DNA of 64,000 bases from Kibdelosporangium persicum (lineage in GTDB: Bacteria > Actinomycetota > Actinomycetes > Mycobacteriales > Pseudonocardiaceae). The DNA is taken from contig NZ_JAAATY010000016.1 in assembly GCF_013280595.1 (NCBI RefSeq), positions 62,001-126,000 of the forward strand. Direction: 5' to 3'. The stretch's first letter is position 1; each line of letters begins with the position of its first letter. A program made the position numbers and the translations under genes. Shown piece by piece: positions 45,848 to 55,072 of this stretch. Under the pieces are notes generated by a model. The model ran no database searches and was not told where the DNA came from. It was given only the letters and a program-made list of their open reading frames with translations.

Positions 45848-46177
45848 GTGCTGAAGAAGGCTGGATTTGTCGCCGCCGCAGCGGCTGGCTTGATGATGCT
45901 GGGCGGAACCGCAGCGCTGGCCGCGCCGGCCGGCGACAAGGGAGATTACCACCACCACCACGGCAAGGTGTGGTACCCGGGCAGCAGCACCAGTGTTGAG
46001 AAGGAGCAGTTCGGCCTGCTGAACACCGGTGACATCGACATCCTGGACGAGGTCACCATCCCGATTTGCGTCAACGACGTCAACCTCGGGTTGATCGTCG
46101 TCGACCTGCTCAGCCCGAGCGGCATCGCCGACTCGTGTGACGCCGCCGTCGCCTCCGACAACGGCGATGGCCACTGA
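45848..46177 (+). CDS. Small secreted protein 1 (tandem paralogue; chaplin-like features)
   Basis: A 109-residue exported protein. The signal LKKAGFVAAAAAGLMMLGGT ends at AALAA. The mature part has a His-rich patch (YHHHHGKVWYPGSSTSVEKE) and then EQFGLLNTGDIDILDEVTIP and ICVNDVNLGLIVVDLLSPSG, ending ADSCDAAVASDNGDGH. Two cysteines about 22 residues apart and the N-x-x-LL-x-P-S-G pattern recall chaplin domains, but similarity is weak. GTG 45848 has AAGGAG eight bases upstream. The family is not recognised; a surface role is inference. Confidence 0.75.
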   Translation: MLKKAGFVAAAAAGLMMLGGTAALAAPAGDKGDYHHHHGKVWYPGSSTSVEKEQFGLLNTGDIDILDEVTIPICVNDVNLGLIVVDLLSPSGIADSCDAAVASDNGDGH

Positions 46178-46191
46178 CACTCACTGAAGCC

Positions 46192-46233
46192 ACTTGGGGT
46201 GTTCCGGTTTCACCGGGACACCCCAAGTCTTTC
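46192..46233 (+). terminator. Terminator after small secreted protein 1
   Basis: ACTTGGGGTGT (46192-46202) pairs with ACACCCCAAGT (46218-46228), with an inner CCGG/CCGG stem after one mismatch; CTTT follows the stem. Confidence 0.8.
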
Positions 46234-46401
46234 CCTGCTCCACACGACGGACAGCGGACGGTTCGCATGGAGCAGGTCCGCCGGAATCCCCGTCCCAAAC
46301 CTGGCGAAACGTCACCGGCACGACCTTCCGGCCGTGCACGGAATGAGCTCGAAACCACGGAACCGTCACCATTTCGCACCCGACCGGCATTCGGGAAAAA
46401 C

Positions 46402-46416
46402 GTCATACGATAGTGG
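46402..46416 (+). promoter_or_regulatory. Shared upstream motif, copy 2 (GTCATACGATAGTGG)
   Basis: One base differs from the motif at 45730-45744. It lies 100 bases upstream of the ATG of the second paralogue. Confidence 0.55.
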
Positions 46417-46516
46417 TACCGAGCGAGAAAATTCGACCAGGACGGGTACCCTCTGCGCGAGCGGATCGACAATGAAAACGCTCGACAAGAAATCGGCCAC
46501 GAAGGAGTTCGCAGGA

Positions 46517-46855
46517 ATGCTGAAGAAGTTTGGAGTTGTGGCCGCCGCAGCGGCTGGCCTGATCATGCTGGGCGGTACCGCCGCGCTGGCCACGCCTGGC
46601 GACGACGGCGGCAAGGGCGACTACCACGACCACTACGGCAAGGTGTGGTACCCGGGCAGCAGCACCAATATCGAGAAGGAGCAGTTCGGCCTCATCAACA
46701 CCGGCGATGTCGACATCCTCGACGAGGTCACCGTCCCGATTTGTCTGAACGACATCAACATCGGCCTCCTCGCGGTCCTCGACATCCTCAGCCCGAGCGG
46801 CATCGCCGACTCGTGTGACGCCGCCGTCGCCTCCGACAACGGCGACGGCCACTGA
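46517..46855 (+). CDS. Small secreted protein 2 (tandem paralogue)
   Basis: A 112-residue paralogue of the preceding gene, about 75% identical by eye. The signal is MLKKFGVVAAAAAGLIMLGG. The mature part repeats GKVWYPGSSTNIEKEQFGL, INTGDVDILDEVTVPICLND and LSPSGIADSCDAAVASDNGD. The poly-His patch is reduced to DYHDHYG. Its Cys pair is kept. ATG 46517 has GAAGGAG nine bases upstream; an in-frame ATG at 46472 would give an unlikely charged leader before the signal. It ends beside a 46-bp hairpin element. Confidence 0.78.
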   Translation: MLKKFGVVAAAAAGLIMLGGTAALATPGDDGGKGDYHDHYGKVWYPGSSTNIEKEQFGLINTGDVDILDEVTVPICLNDINIGLLAVLDILSPSGIADSCDAAVASDNGDGH

Positions 46856-46864
46856 GGAGTACCC

Positions 46865-46910
46865 CTCGTGAGTGTTTATCCGTGTTCTAACACCGATAAA
46901 CACTCACGAG
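46865..46910. repeat. 46-bp dispersed hairpin element, copy 5
   Basis: The most regular copy: arms CTCGTGAGTGTTTATC and GATAAACACTCACGAG are exact inverses, and the core GTGTTCTAACAC extends the pairing to within two bases of the centre. It is at a convergent junction. Confidence 0.92.
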
Positions 46911-46935
46911 GGGGTGGCCAGGCAGGCGGTCCTGT

Positions 46936-47730
46936 TCAGGATCCGAAACGCCGATGGCGGATGGCGTAGTCACGCAATGCGCGCAGGAAGTCGGTCCGCC
47001 GGAAGTCCGGCCAATAGGCCTCGCAGAACCACATTTCCGAGTGGGCGGACTGCCACAGCAGGAAACCCGACATCCGTTGTTCACCTGATGTACGGATGAC
47101 CAGATCGGGATCGGGCTGGCCGGACGTGTACAGGTGCTCGGCGATGTGGTCGACGCTCAGCACGTCGGCCAGTTCCTCGATGGTGGTGCCCTGCTCGGCG
47201 TGGGTCAGCAGCAGTTTGCGCACCGCGTCCGCGATCTCCTGGCGCCCGCCGTAACCGACCGCGGCGTTCACGGTCAGCCCCGGCCTGCCCTTGGTCCGGG
47301 CCGCGGCGGCGGTCAGCCGGTCCGCGGTCTGCGTCGGCAGGATGTCCAGTGCGCCGAGAATCCGCAGCTGCCAGGGCGAACCCGGCTCGGCCAGCTCGTC
47401 GACGACGTCGCCGATGATCTCCAGCAACGGGACGATCTCGGACTCCGGGCGGTTGAGGTTGTCCGTCGACAGCAGCCACAGCGTGACCACCTCGATACCG
47501 GACTCCTGGCACCACTCGAGCAGCTTCGCGATCTTGGCGGCGCCCACCCGATGCCCGTCCGCGACGTCGGTGAACCCGGCCGCCCGCGCCCAGCGGCGGT
47601 TGCCGTCCAACATCACACCGATGTGCCTCGGCCGCCGTTGCAGGCCTTTCACCTGTGACGACAGCCGTGCCTCGTACAAGCGGTACAGAACGTCCGCGAC
47701 ACGCCTTCTGATCCAGCTCCGACGACCCAC
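46936..47730 (-). CDS. Cis-prenyltransferase (isoprenyl transferase, Rv1086-like)
   Basis: A 264-residue cis-prenyltransferase that elongates allylic diphosphates with IPP. The catalytic motif is IGVMLDGNRRWAR with D42, N44 and R45. VVTLWLLSTDNLNRPESEI, NAAVGYGGRQEIADAV and the C-terminal PDLVIRTSGEQRMSGFLLWQ are typical. Similarity to Rv1086 and its genomic neighbours suggests a short-chain (Z-FPP) synthase, not the main UppS. GTG 47730 lies eight bases after TACCCT, consistent with leaderless transcription; an upstream extension to 47838 is possible. Confidence 0.93.
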   Translation of the reverse strand: MGRRSWIRRRVADVLYRLYEARLSSQVKGLQRRPRHIGVMLDGNRRWARAAGFTDVADGHRVGAAKIAKLLEWCQESGIEVVTLWLLSTDNLNRPESEIVPLLEIIGDVVDELAEPGSPWQLRILGALDILPTQTADRLTAAAARTKGRPGLTVNAAVGYGGRQEIADAVRKLLLTHAEQGTTIEELADVLSVDHIAEHLYTSGQPDPDLVIRTSGEQRMSGFLLWQSAHSEMWFCEAYWPDFRRTDFLRALRDYAIRHRRFGS

Positions 47731-47917
47731 GTCGAACGAGGGTACTGGGTTGCACGGCGTAGCCTCGGCCGGTAGCACGGCCGAGCCGCCCGGACCAGGC
47801 CAGTGTGCCCTATGCCTCAGGCGCATCTGTTGTCGCACAGAGTAAAGCTGTGAGTTCTCTGTGGAACGAGCGCTGGGGACTTCAGGACGAGGTTACGGTC
47901 CCGTAGCCTTGCTACTC

Positions 47918-48595
47918 GTGACCGCATCGACACTCGAACGGCCGCCCACACCTGCCGACAAGCCGAGCATGCGGGGCAAGCTCCACTTCTGGTCCTTCTT
48001 CGTCTCGATCGCCACCGGCGCCGCGCTGATCTCGTTCGCGGCCTCGACCGTATCGACAACGGCCGCCGTCGCGACATCGATTTACGGCGCCACAGTGCTC
48101 GGCCTCTTCGGCGTGAGCGCGGTGTACCACCGCACCTGGTGGGAGAACGAACGAACACGGGCGTGGATGAAGCGCCTGGACCACTCGATGATCTTCCTGT
48201 TCATCGCGGGTACCTACACGCCCTTCTCGCTGCTGGCGATGCCCCGCGACACCGGCCTGGTCGTGCTGGCCGTGGTCTGGGGCGGCGCGCTCGCGGGTGT
48301 GGCGCTCAAGCTCGTCTGGCCGCACGCCCCACGCTGGCTCGGCACCCCGATCTACATCGCCCTCGGCTGGGTCGCCGTCTTCGTGCTGCCCGACCTGCTC
48401 ACGCACGCGGGCATGACGGCACTGGTGCTGCTGCTCGCAGGTGGCCTGCTGTACACAGTCGGCGCCGTCTTCTACGCCACGAAGTGGCCCAACCCGTGGC
48501 CCGGCCACTTCGGCCACCACGAGTTCTTCCACGCCGCCACGATCCTGGCCGCCATCTGCCACTACATCGCCATCTGGCTGGCCATGTACCCGTGA
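47918..48595 (+). CDS. trhA: Hemolysin III / PAQR-family membrane protein (TrhA-like)
   Basis: A 225-residue seven-helix membrane protein. PAQR metal-site residues are present: SAVYHRTWW, MKRLDHSMIFLFIAGTYTP and GHHEFFHAATILAAICHYIA (H, D, H, H). These proteins are thought to be zinc-dependent hydrolases acting on membrane lipids. The GTG at 47918 is eight bases after TAGCCT, so leaderless transcription is likely. It is divergent from the prenyltransferase, as Rv1085c and Rv1086 are in M. tuberculosis. Confidence 0.92.
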   Translation: MTASTLERPPTPADKPSMRGKLHFWSFFVSIATGAALISFAASTVSTTAAVATSIYGATVLGLFGVSAVYHRTWWENERTRAWMKRLDHSMIFLFIAGTYTPFSLLAMPRDTGLVVLAVVWGGALAGVALKLVWPHAPRWLGTPIYIALGWVAVFVLPDLLTHAGMTALVLLLAGGLLYTVGAVFYATKWPNPWPGHFGHHEFFHAATILAAICHYIAIWLAMYP

Positions 48596-48609
48596 CCCGA
48601 CCTTGACCG

Positions 48610-48641
48610 AGGCCGTCACCCGCTGCACGGGGTGACGGCCT
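48610..48641 (+). terminator. Terminator after the hemolysin III gene
   Basis: Perfect 12-base arms AGGCCGTCACCC (48610-48621) and GGGTGACGGCCT (48630-48641), followed by TCGTCTTTC. Confidence 0.8.
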
Positions 48642-48722
48642 TCGTCTTTCTGCTCGGCCGCGAACAGGCCATCGAGAGCGTTCCCCGTCCGGTCGTAGCC
48701 CTACACCGGGTAGACAAGCAGC

Positions 48723-49193
48723 ATGGCCCGTATCGACCACTTCCACGACCCCGACGCACCCACCGCCAGCACCATCAGGGCAGCAGTCAGCGCGTTCGTC
48801 CTGGACGAGGCGAACCACCTGCTGATGATCCGCCGCACCGACAATGACCTCTACGCCATCCCCGGCGGAGGTATCGAACCCGGCGAAACCGTCACCGCAG
48901 CGACCGTACGCGAGGTCCAGGAGGAGACCGGCATCGACATCGAGGTCACCGGCCTGATCGGCATCTACTCCAACCCCCAGCACGTCATCGAATACGACGA
49001 CGGCGAAGTCCGCCAGGAGTTCTCCATCTGCTTCCGCGCCCGCCCAGTCGGCGGCGAGCTGCGCACCAGCAGCGAAAGCAAGGAAGCCGCCTGGATCGAC
49101 CAGCCGAAGTTGGCGGAACTCACCATCCACCCATCCATCCGGCTACGCATCCAGCACGGCTTCGACAACCGCCCCGAGCCCTACTACACCTAG
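48723..49193 (+). CDS. NUDIX hydrolase (intact)
   Basis: A 156-residue pyrophosphohydrolase. The NUDIX box is complete: GGGIEPGETVTAATVRE, then VQEETGI (G-x5-E-x7-R-E-x2-E-E-x-G). The C-terminal half EYDDGEVRQEFSICFRARP binds the nucleotide part. The substrate is not clear. A degenerate paralogue follows 230 bases downstream on the same strand. Confidence 0.93.
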   Translation: MARIDHFHDPDAPTASTIRAAVSAFVLDEANHLLMIRRTDNDLYAIPGGGIEPGETVTAATVREVQEETGIDIEVTGLIGIYSNPQHVIEYDDGEVRQEFSICFRARPVGGELRTSSESKEAAWIDQPKLAELTIHPSIRLRIQHGFDNRPEPYYT

Positions 49194-49421
49194 ATCAGCT
49201 CCTCGAACGGCACGATGGTCTATCAGGGCAGCGGAGGCGCCGCACGGCTGGACACAACCCGGTAGACACCGCCACACGGCACGCACACCGGCGGCTCGTC
49301 ACACGCCATCGTGTCCCCGCCAGTCGTCCCGATGGTCCTTTAGCAGCCACACGTCCCACCTGCCGTCCGTCGACTCAGGTTCCAGGCGGTACTGATGGTT
49401 GGGGCGTGGTAAGCAGGGACT

Positions 49422-49874
49422 ATGGCCCGGATCGACCACTATCTTGAGGTGCCCGCACCGCAGGCGAACAGCATTGTCGTGACGGTGAGCGTGTTCGTGC
49501 TTGACGAGGCTGGGCGGTTGTTGGTCGTCCGGCGTGCGGACACCAACCTCTGTCATCTGCCGGGTGGGCCGCAGCAGGTCGGTGAGACGGTCGCCGCGGC
49601 CGCCGTGCGGCATACCAAGGCGACGGGGGTCGATGTCGAGATCGCCGGGCTGATCGGTGTTTACTCCGATCCTGAGCACGTCATCGAGTACGGCGCCGAC
49701 GATGTGCGGCAGGAGTTCTCGATCTGTTTCCGGGCGCGGCCGGTTGGCGGTGAGCCGGTCGACGCGGCGGAGTGGGTCGAGGAACCACTCCTCTACGAAC
49801 TGCCGATCCACCCCGCCACCCGGCTGCGTATCCAGCACGGCTTCGACGAGCGCGCCGAGCCGTACTTCTCGTAG
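49422..49874 (+). CDS. NUDIX-fold paralogue with a disrupted catalytic box
   Basis: A 150-residue paralogue of the preceding NUDIX gene, alike from MARIDHY to RLRIQHGFDERAEPYFS. The NUDIX box reads GGPQQVGETVAAAAVRHTK, then ATGV: the R-E-x-x-E-E metal site has become R-H-T-K-A-T, losing all three glutamates. The frame is intact, so the protein may be a non-catalytic binder or a recent duplicate losing function. Start ATG 49422; no clear ribosome site is seen. Confidence 0.85.
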   Translation: MARIDHYLEVPAPQANSIVVTVSVFVLDEAGRLLVVRRADTNLCHLPGGPQQVGETVAAAAVRHTKATGVDVEIAGLIGVYSDPEHVIEYGADDVRQEFSICFRARPVGGEPVDAAEWVEEPLLYELPIHPATRLRIQHGFDERAEPYFS

Positions 49875-49875
49875 C

Positions 49876-50475
49876 TCAGGAGTCGAACTCCGGGCCTTTG
49901 GCGCGCAGGTCGTCCACTTTCGACATCGCTTCGCGCAGTTCGGCGAGCCAGGAGTCGGCGTGTTCGCCGACCAGGCGCACGGCCCACGCCAGTGCTTCCG
50001 AGCGGGAACGGGCCACGCCCGCGTCCACCAGCGTGTCCAGGATCAGCCGCTCCGGCTGCCGCAACCGGGTCATCACCGGCGCGGACAGCGTGGTGAACAG
50101 CTCTTCCGTCGAGCCGATCCGAGCGCCCCACGCGATCTTGCGGCCGTAGCGGTGTTCGGCCTGCCTGGCGATGTCGATCCGCGCGTCCCTGGTCTCCTCG
50201 CGGAACCGGCTGATCCGGCCTGCCTCGGCGGACGCACGGGCGGCGTCGTCCTCGAAGTCGCCTTCCACGGCTGGAAGCGTGCCGACGACGATGATCTCCT
50301 CACGGTCCACCGAGACCGTGGGCGGCTCGGTGAACCAGCCGTCGGGCAGCCGCCCGGCGAACCAGGCCGCCGCGTCGTCGGCGGACGGCAGGTCCGCCTG
50401 TTGCCACCCGCCACGGCCCTTGAAGCCGCCGCGTCCGTGCCAGCCACCACGTGCCATGTGTCGTACTCCAAACAT
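49876..50475 (-). CDS. Hypothetical protein with ribbon-helix-helix-like C-terminal segment
   Basis: A 199-residue protein of unrecognised family. It opens with a Gly/Arg-rich segment (MARGGWHGRGGFKGRGGWQ). The C-terminal third includes TLVDAGVARSRSEALAWAVR, which resembles the helix-turn region of CopG-type ribbon-helix-helix repressors, followed by EHADSWLAELREAMSKVDDL. ATG 50475 has AAGGAG six bases upstream. Tandem octamers TGATTACA lie just before it, an arrangement that such repressors can bind. It ends two bases from the NUDIX paralogue on the other strand. Confidence 0.7.
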   Translation of the reverse strand: MFGVRHMARGGWHGRGGFKGRGGWQQADLPSADDAAAWFAGRLPDGWFTEPPTVSVDREEIIVVGTLPAVEGDFEDDAARASAEAGRISRFREETRDARIDIARQAEHRYGRKIAWGARIGSTEELFTTLSAPVMTRLRQPERLILDTLVDAGVARSRSEALAWAVRLVGEHADSWLAELREAMSKVDDLRAKGPEFDS

Positions 50476-50486
50476 GCGCAGCTCCT

Positions 50487-50502
50487 TGATTACATGATTA
50501 CA
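50487..50502. promoter_or_regulatory. Tandem octamer TGATTACA x2 upstream of the RHH-like gene
   Basis: Two exact head-to-tail copies (50487-50494, 50495-50502), AT-rich compared with surroundings, next to the AAGGAG ribosome site of the gene starting at 50475. A third partial match (TCACTACT) follows. Confidence 0.5.
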
Positions 50503-50553
50503 TCACTACTCAAGCTACGCGTGTACGCGAGCGGACAACAGGGACGTTCTCTC

Positions 50554-52545
<1,992 letters not shown>

Positions 52546-52608
52546 GGCCCAAGCCTAGTTCCGGAGACCCGGTGGAGGGTGACGGCGATGCCGGGCGGGG
52601 AAACGCAG

Positions 52609-52644
52609 CAGGCGAGACCGGGGCGTGTCACTCGGTCTCGCCTG
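52609..52644 (-). terminator. Terminator after the repeat-protein gene
   Basis: Perfect 12-base arms CAGGCGAGACCG (52609-52620) and CGGTCTCGCCTG (52633-52644) with a 12-base loop, just downstream of the stop of the minus-strand repeat gene. Confidence 0.65.
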
Positions 52645-52671
52645 TGCTTGCCGATCAGCCTTCGACGGTCA

Positions 52672-54468
52672 TCATCCCTTGTTGCTGATGACGGTGGTGT
52701 TGCCGTGGCCGCTGTTGCTGATCGTGGTGACGTTGTGGTGGGTGCCGTTGTCGGCAACCACGGTCGTCGTGTTGGTCGCGTCGTCGTTGGTGACCTCGGT
52801 GGTGTTGCCGTGGGTGGAGTTGTTGCTCACCACGGTCGTCGACTCCGAAGTGTTGTCGTTCGAGATCACAGTGTCGTTGTCGTGGCTTTCCAGGTTGCTG
52901 ACGAGTGCGGTGGTGTGGTCGGCGTCGTCGTTGCTGATGGTGGTCCCGTTGTTGTCAGAACCGGTGTTGCTGACGAGCACGGCGTTGTTGGTCGAGTCGT
53001 CGTTGGTCACTGACGTCTCGTTGCCATGGGAGTCCATGTTGCTGACCGCAACGTCGTTGTCGGCCGACTCGTTGTTGGTCACCCAGGTGACGTTCTCATC
53101 CGCGTAGTCATTGCTGACCGCAACCTCGTTGTTGACCGACTCCTCGTTGGTCACCGCGGTGTGGTTGGCGTCGGCATAGTCGTTGCTGACCGCAACCTCG
53201 TTGTCAGCCGACTCTTCGTTGATCACTGACGTGAGGTTCTCATCAGCTGAGTCGTTGCTGACTGCGACTTCGTTGTCAGTCGACTCGTCGTTGATCACTG
53301 ACGTGTGGTTGGCGTCGGCGTAGTCGTTGCTGACCGCAACCTCGTTGTCAGCCGAGTCCTCATGGGTGACCGACGTGACGTTCTCATCAGCAGAGTCATT
53401 GCTGACCGCGACCTCGTTGTCAGCAGACTCCTCGTTGTTCACCCAGGTGACGTTCTCATCCGCGTAGTCATTGCTGACAGCCACTTCGTTGTCAGCAGAC
53501 TCGTCGTTGTTCACCACGGTGTGGTTGTCATCAGCAGAGTCGTTGCTGACCGCAACCTCGTTGTCAGCCGAGTCCTCATTGGTCACTGACGTGAGGTTCT
53601 CATCAGCTGAGTCGTTGCTGACCGCGACTTCGTTGTCAGTCGACTCGTCGTTGATCACTGACGTGTGGTTGGCGTCGGCATAGTCGTTGCTGACAGCCAC
53701 TTCGTTGTCAGCAGACTCGTCGTTGTTCACCGCAGTGTGGTTGTCATCAGCAGAGTCGTTGCTGACCGCAATCTCGTTGTCGGCCGACTCGTGGTTGTTC
53801 ACCCAGGTGACGTTCTCATCCGCGTAGTCATTGCTGACAGCCACTTCGTTGTCAGCAGACTCGTCGTTGTTCACCGCAGTGTGGTTGTCATCAGCAGAGT
53901 CGTTGCTGACCGCAATCTCGTTGTCGGCCGACTCGTGGTTGGTCACCCAGGTGACGTTCTCATCCGCGTAGTCATTGCTGACAGCCACTTCGTTGTCAGC
54001 AGACTCGTGGTTGGTCACCGCGGTGTGGTTGTCATCAGCAGAGTCGTTGCTGACAGCCACTTCGTTGTCAGCCGACTCCTCGTTGACTACCGCCGTGTGG
54101 TTCCCGTCGGCGTAGTCGTTGTTGATCGCGACCTCGTTGTCAGCCGACTCCTCGTTGACTACCGCCGTGTGATTGGCGTCGGCGTAGTCGTTGTTGACCG
54201 CAACCTCGTTGTCAGCCGACTCCTCGTAGATCACGGTCGTGACGTTGAAGTCCGCGTCGTGATTCGTCACGCTGGTCCAGTTGAAGGCCGACATCTCGTG
54301 CAGGACGGCCGTCAGGTTGTCGTCGGCATCGAGGTTGGTCACTTCCACCTCGTTGTACCCCGGCACATCGTCCCACGGATCAGCATTCGCTGTACCGGCC
54401 ATGATCGGCCATACGAATGCGAGCGCGCCTGCCAGCGCGAGTCTCGCAGGCCAACTATTGAACGTCAC
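52672..54468 (-). CDS. Secreted acidic protein made of ~46 twelve-residue repeats
   Basis: A 598-residue protein of unrecognised family. Signal peptide MTFNSWPARLALAGALAFVW ends near TANA (residue 29). From N39 to the end it consists of about 46 twelve-residue units with consensus N-x-[TV]-x-V-x-N-[DE]-x-[SA]-[AD]-x, for example NEVAVSNDSADD and NHTAVNNDESAD. The mature chain has no Cys, Arg or Gln and a single Lys, and is rich in Asn, Asp, Glu, Thr and Val. Alternating T/V with regularly spaced Asn suggests a beta-solenoid or amyloid-like stack. No wall anchor is seen. GTG start with AAGGAG seven bases upstream. Confidence 0.85.
   Translation of the reverse strand: MTFNSWPARLALAGALAFVWPIMAGTANADPWDDVPGYNEVEVTNLDADDNLTAVLHEMSAFNWTSVTNHDADFNVTTVIYEESADNEVAVNNDYADANHTAVVNEESADNEVAINNDYADGNHTAVVNEESADNEVAVSNDSADDNHTAVTNHESADNEVAVSNDYADENVTWVTNHESADNEIAVSNDSADDNHTAVNNDESADNEVAVSNDYADENVTWVNNHESADNEIAVSNDSADDNHTAVNNDESADNEVAVSNDYADANHTSVINDESTDNEVAVSNDSADENLTSVTNEDSADNEVAVSNDSADDNHTVVNNDESADNEVAVSNDYADENVTWVNNEESADNEVAVSNDSADENVTSVTHEDSADNEVAVSNDYADANHTSVINDESTDNEVAVSNDSADENLTSVINEESADNEVAVSNDYADANHTAVTNEESVNNEVAVSNDYADENVTWVTNNESADNDVAVSNMDSHGNETSVTNDDSTNNAVLVSNTGSDNNGTTISNDDADHTTALVSNLESHDNDTVISNDNTSESTTVVSNNSTHGNTTEVTNDDATNTTTVVADNGTHHNVTTISNSGHGNTTVISNKG
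52675..54354 (-). repeat. Tandem 36-bp coding repeats
   Basis: The DNA repeats with a 36-bp unit, best seen as 72-bp and 144-bp higher-order units. Units at the two ends (52675-53000 and 54240-54354) are diverged; the centre is homogeneous. Confidence 0.9.
53691..53978 (-). repeat. Nearly exact 144-bp tandem duplication inside the repeat gene
   Basis: The segments 53691-53834 and 53835-53978 differ at one base (GTTGTTC versus GTTGGTC). Each encodes four 12-residue units. This indicates recent expansion by slippage or unequal recombination. Confidence 0.92.
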
Positions 54469-55072
54469 CGATTTGCTCCTTGTCTCGAGTTCGCAGCCGA
54501 ACTGGCCGCCCTTCTCACGGTAGCCACATTTCGAGGCCCTATCGTGTGCATGGCGACACCCAACAGTGGGTTCGGCGACTCCGCATATGCATCGGCTTTT
54601 TCGCTCTCAAACGCGTAGTTTTCCGACGTCGGTGTCACCCGCCTCCACGGCAGTTGGCCCGTTCGGAGCAGCGCATGGGAACGTCATCACGCACGTGCTG
54701 TTACATCGCCAGTACGAGATGTTTCGCCCCGGACGAAAAACGATCGCCGCAGGTAGGGGCGGGTTCGAGCCGACTGACGGGAATGCTTGACGAGGGTGCG
54801 CACCAGGTCGACGTGCGTCTCGACAGCTGTCAACCTTCCAGGGCATTCCTCAGTGACGAGCCGCAGTCTCCCGTCACCCATTATCGCCACACGGACGGGA
54901 CCGAACCCCGAAGTGGCATGAATAGTTCTCACCGTGCGCGACGACGGCGTCAATCTTCCGTCCCGCCTTCGACACGGAACCAGCGCAGCACCGAGACCCG
55001 GCCATTCCCAGAGGGAGCCGCATTACACCAAGAATACCTCGCGTGCTACCTGAAACCGCCCCACCCGCGGCC
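54469..55072. other. 604-bp region upstream of the repeat-protein gene
   Basis: It lies between the GTG of the repeat protein and the 3' end of the glycoside-hydrolase-like gene, both on the minus strand. GC content is visibly lower than in genes. No convincing coding region is present; a minus-strand frame at 54687-54953 (88 codons, VRVAIMGDGRLRLVTEECPG) looks partly protein-like but has weak third-position bias. It probably holds a long promoter and leader for the repeat protein. Confidence 0.5.

Larger units (their letters stand above)
46178..46516. other. Intergenic region between the two small secreted proteins
   Basis: It starts with a strong terminator (46192-46233) and ends with the promoter motif and leader of the second paralogue. 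No gene is visible. The two paralogues therefore appear to be separate transcription units. Confidence 0.6.

Noticed and set aside
53665-54618. Plus-strand open frame with V/H-rich repeats
   Set aside because: It is the antisense of the 12-residue-repeat gene; periodicity keeps the opposite frame open. It has no signal peptide or credible start.
54687-54953. An 88-codon minus-strand frame that is partly protein-like
   Set aside because: No good ribosome site and weak GC3; kept only as a remark in the intergenic entry.
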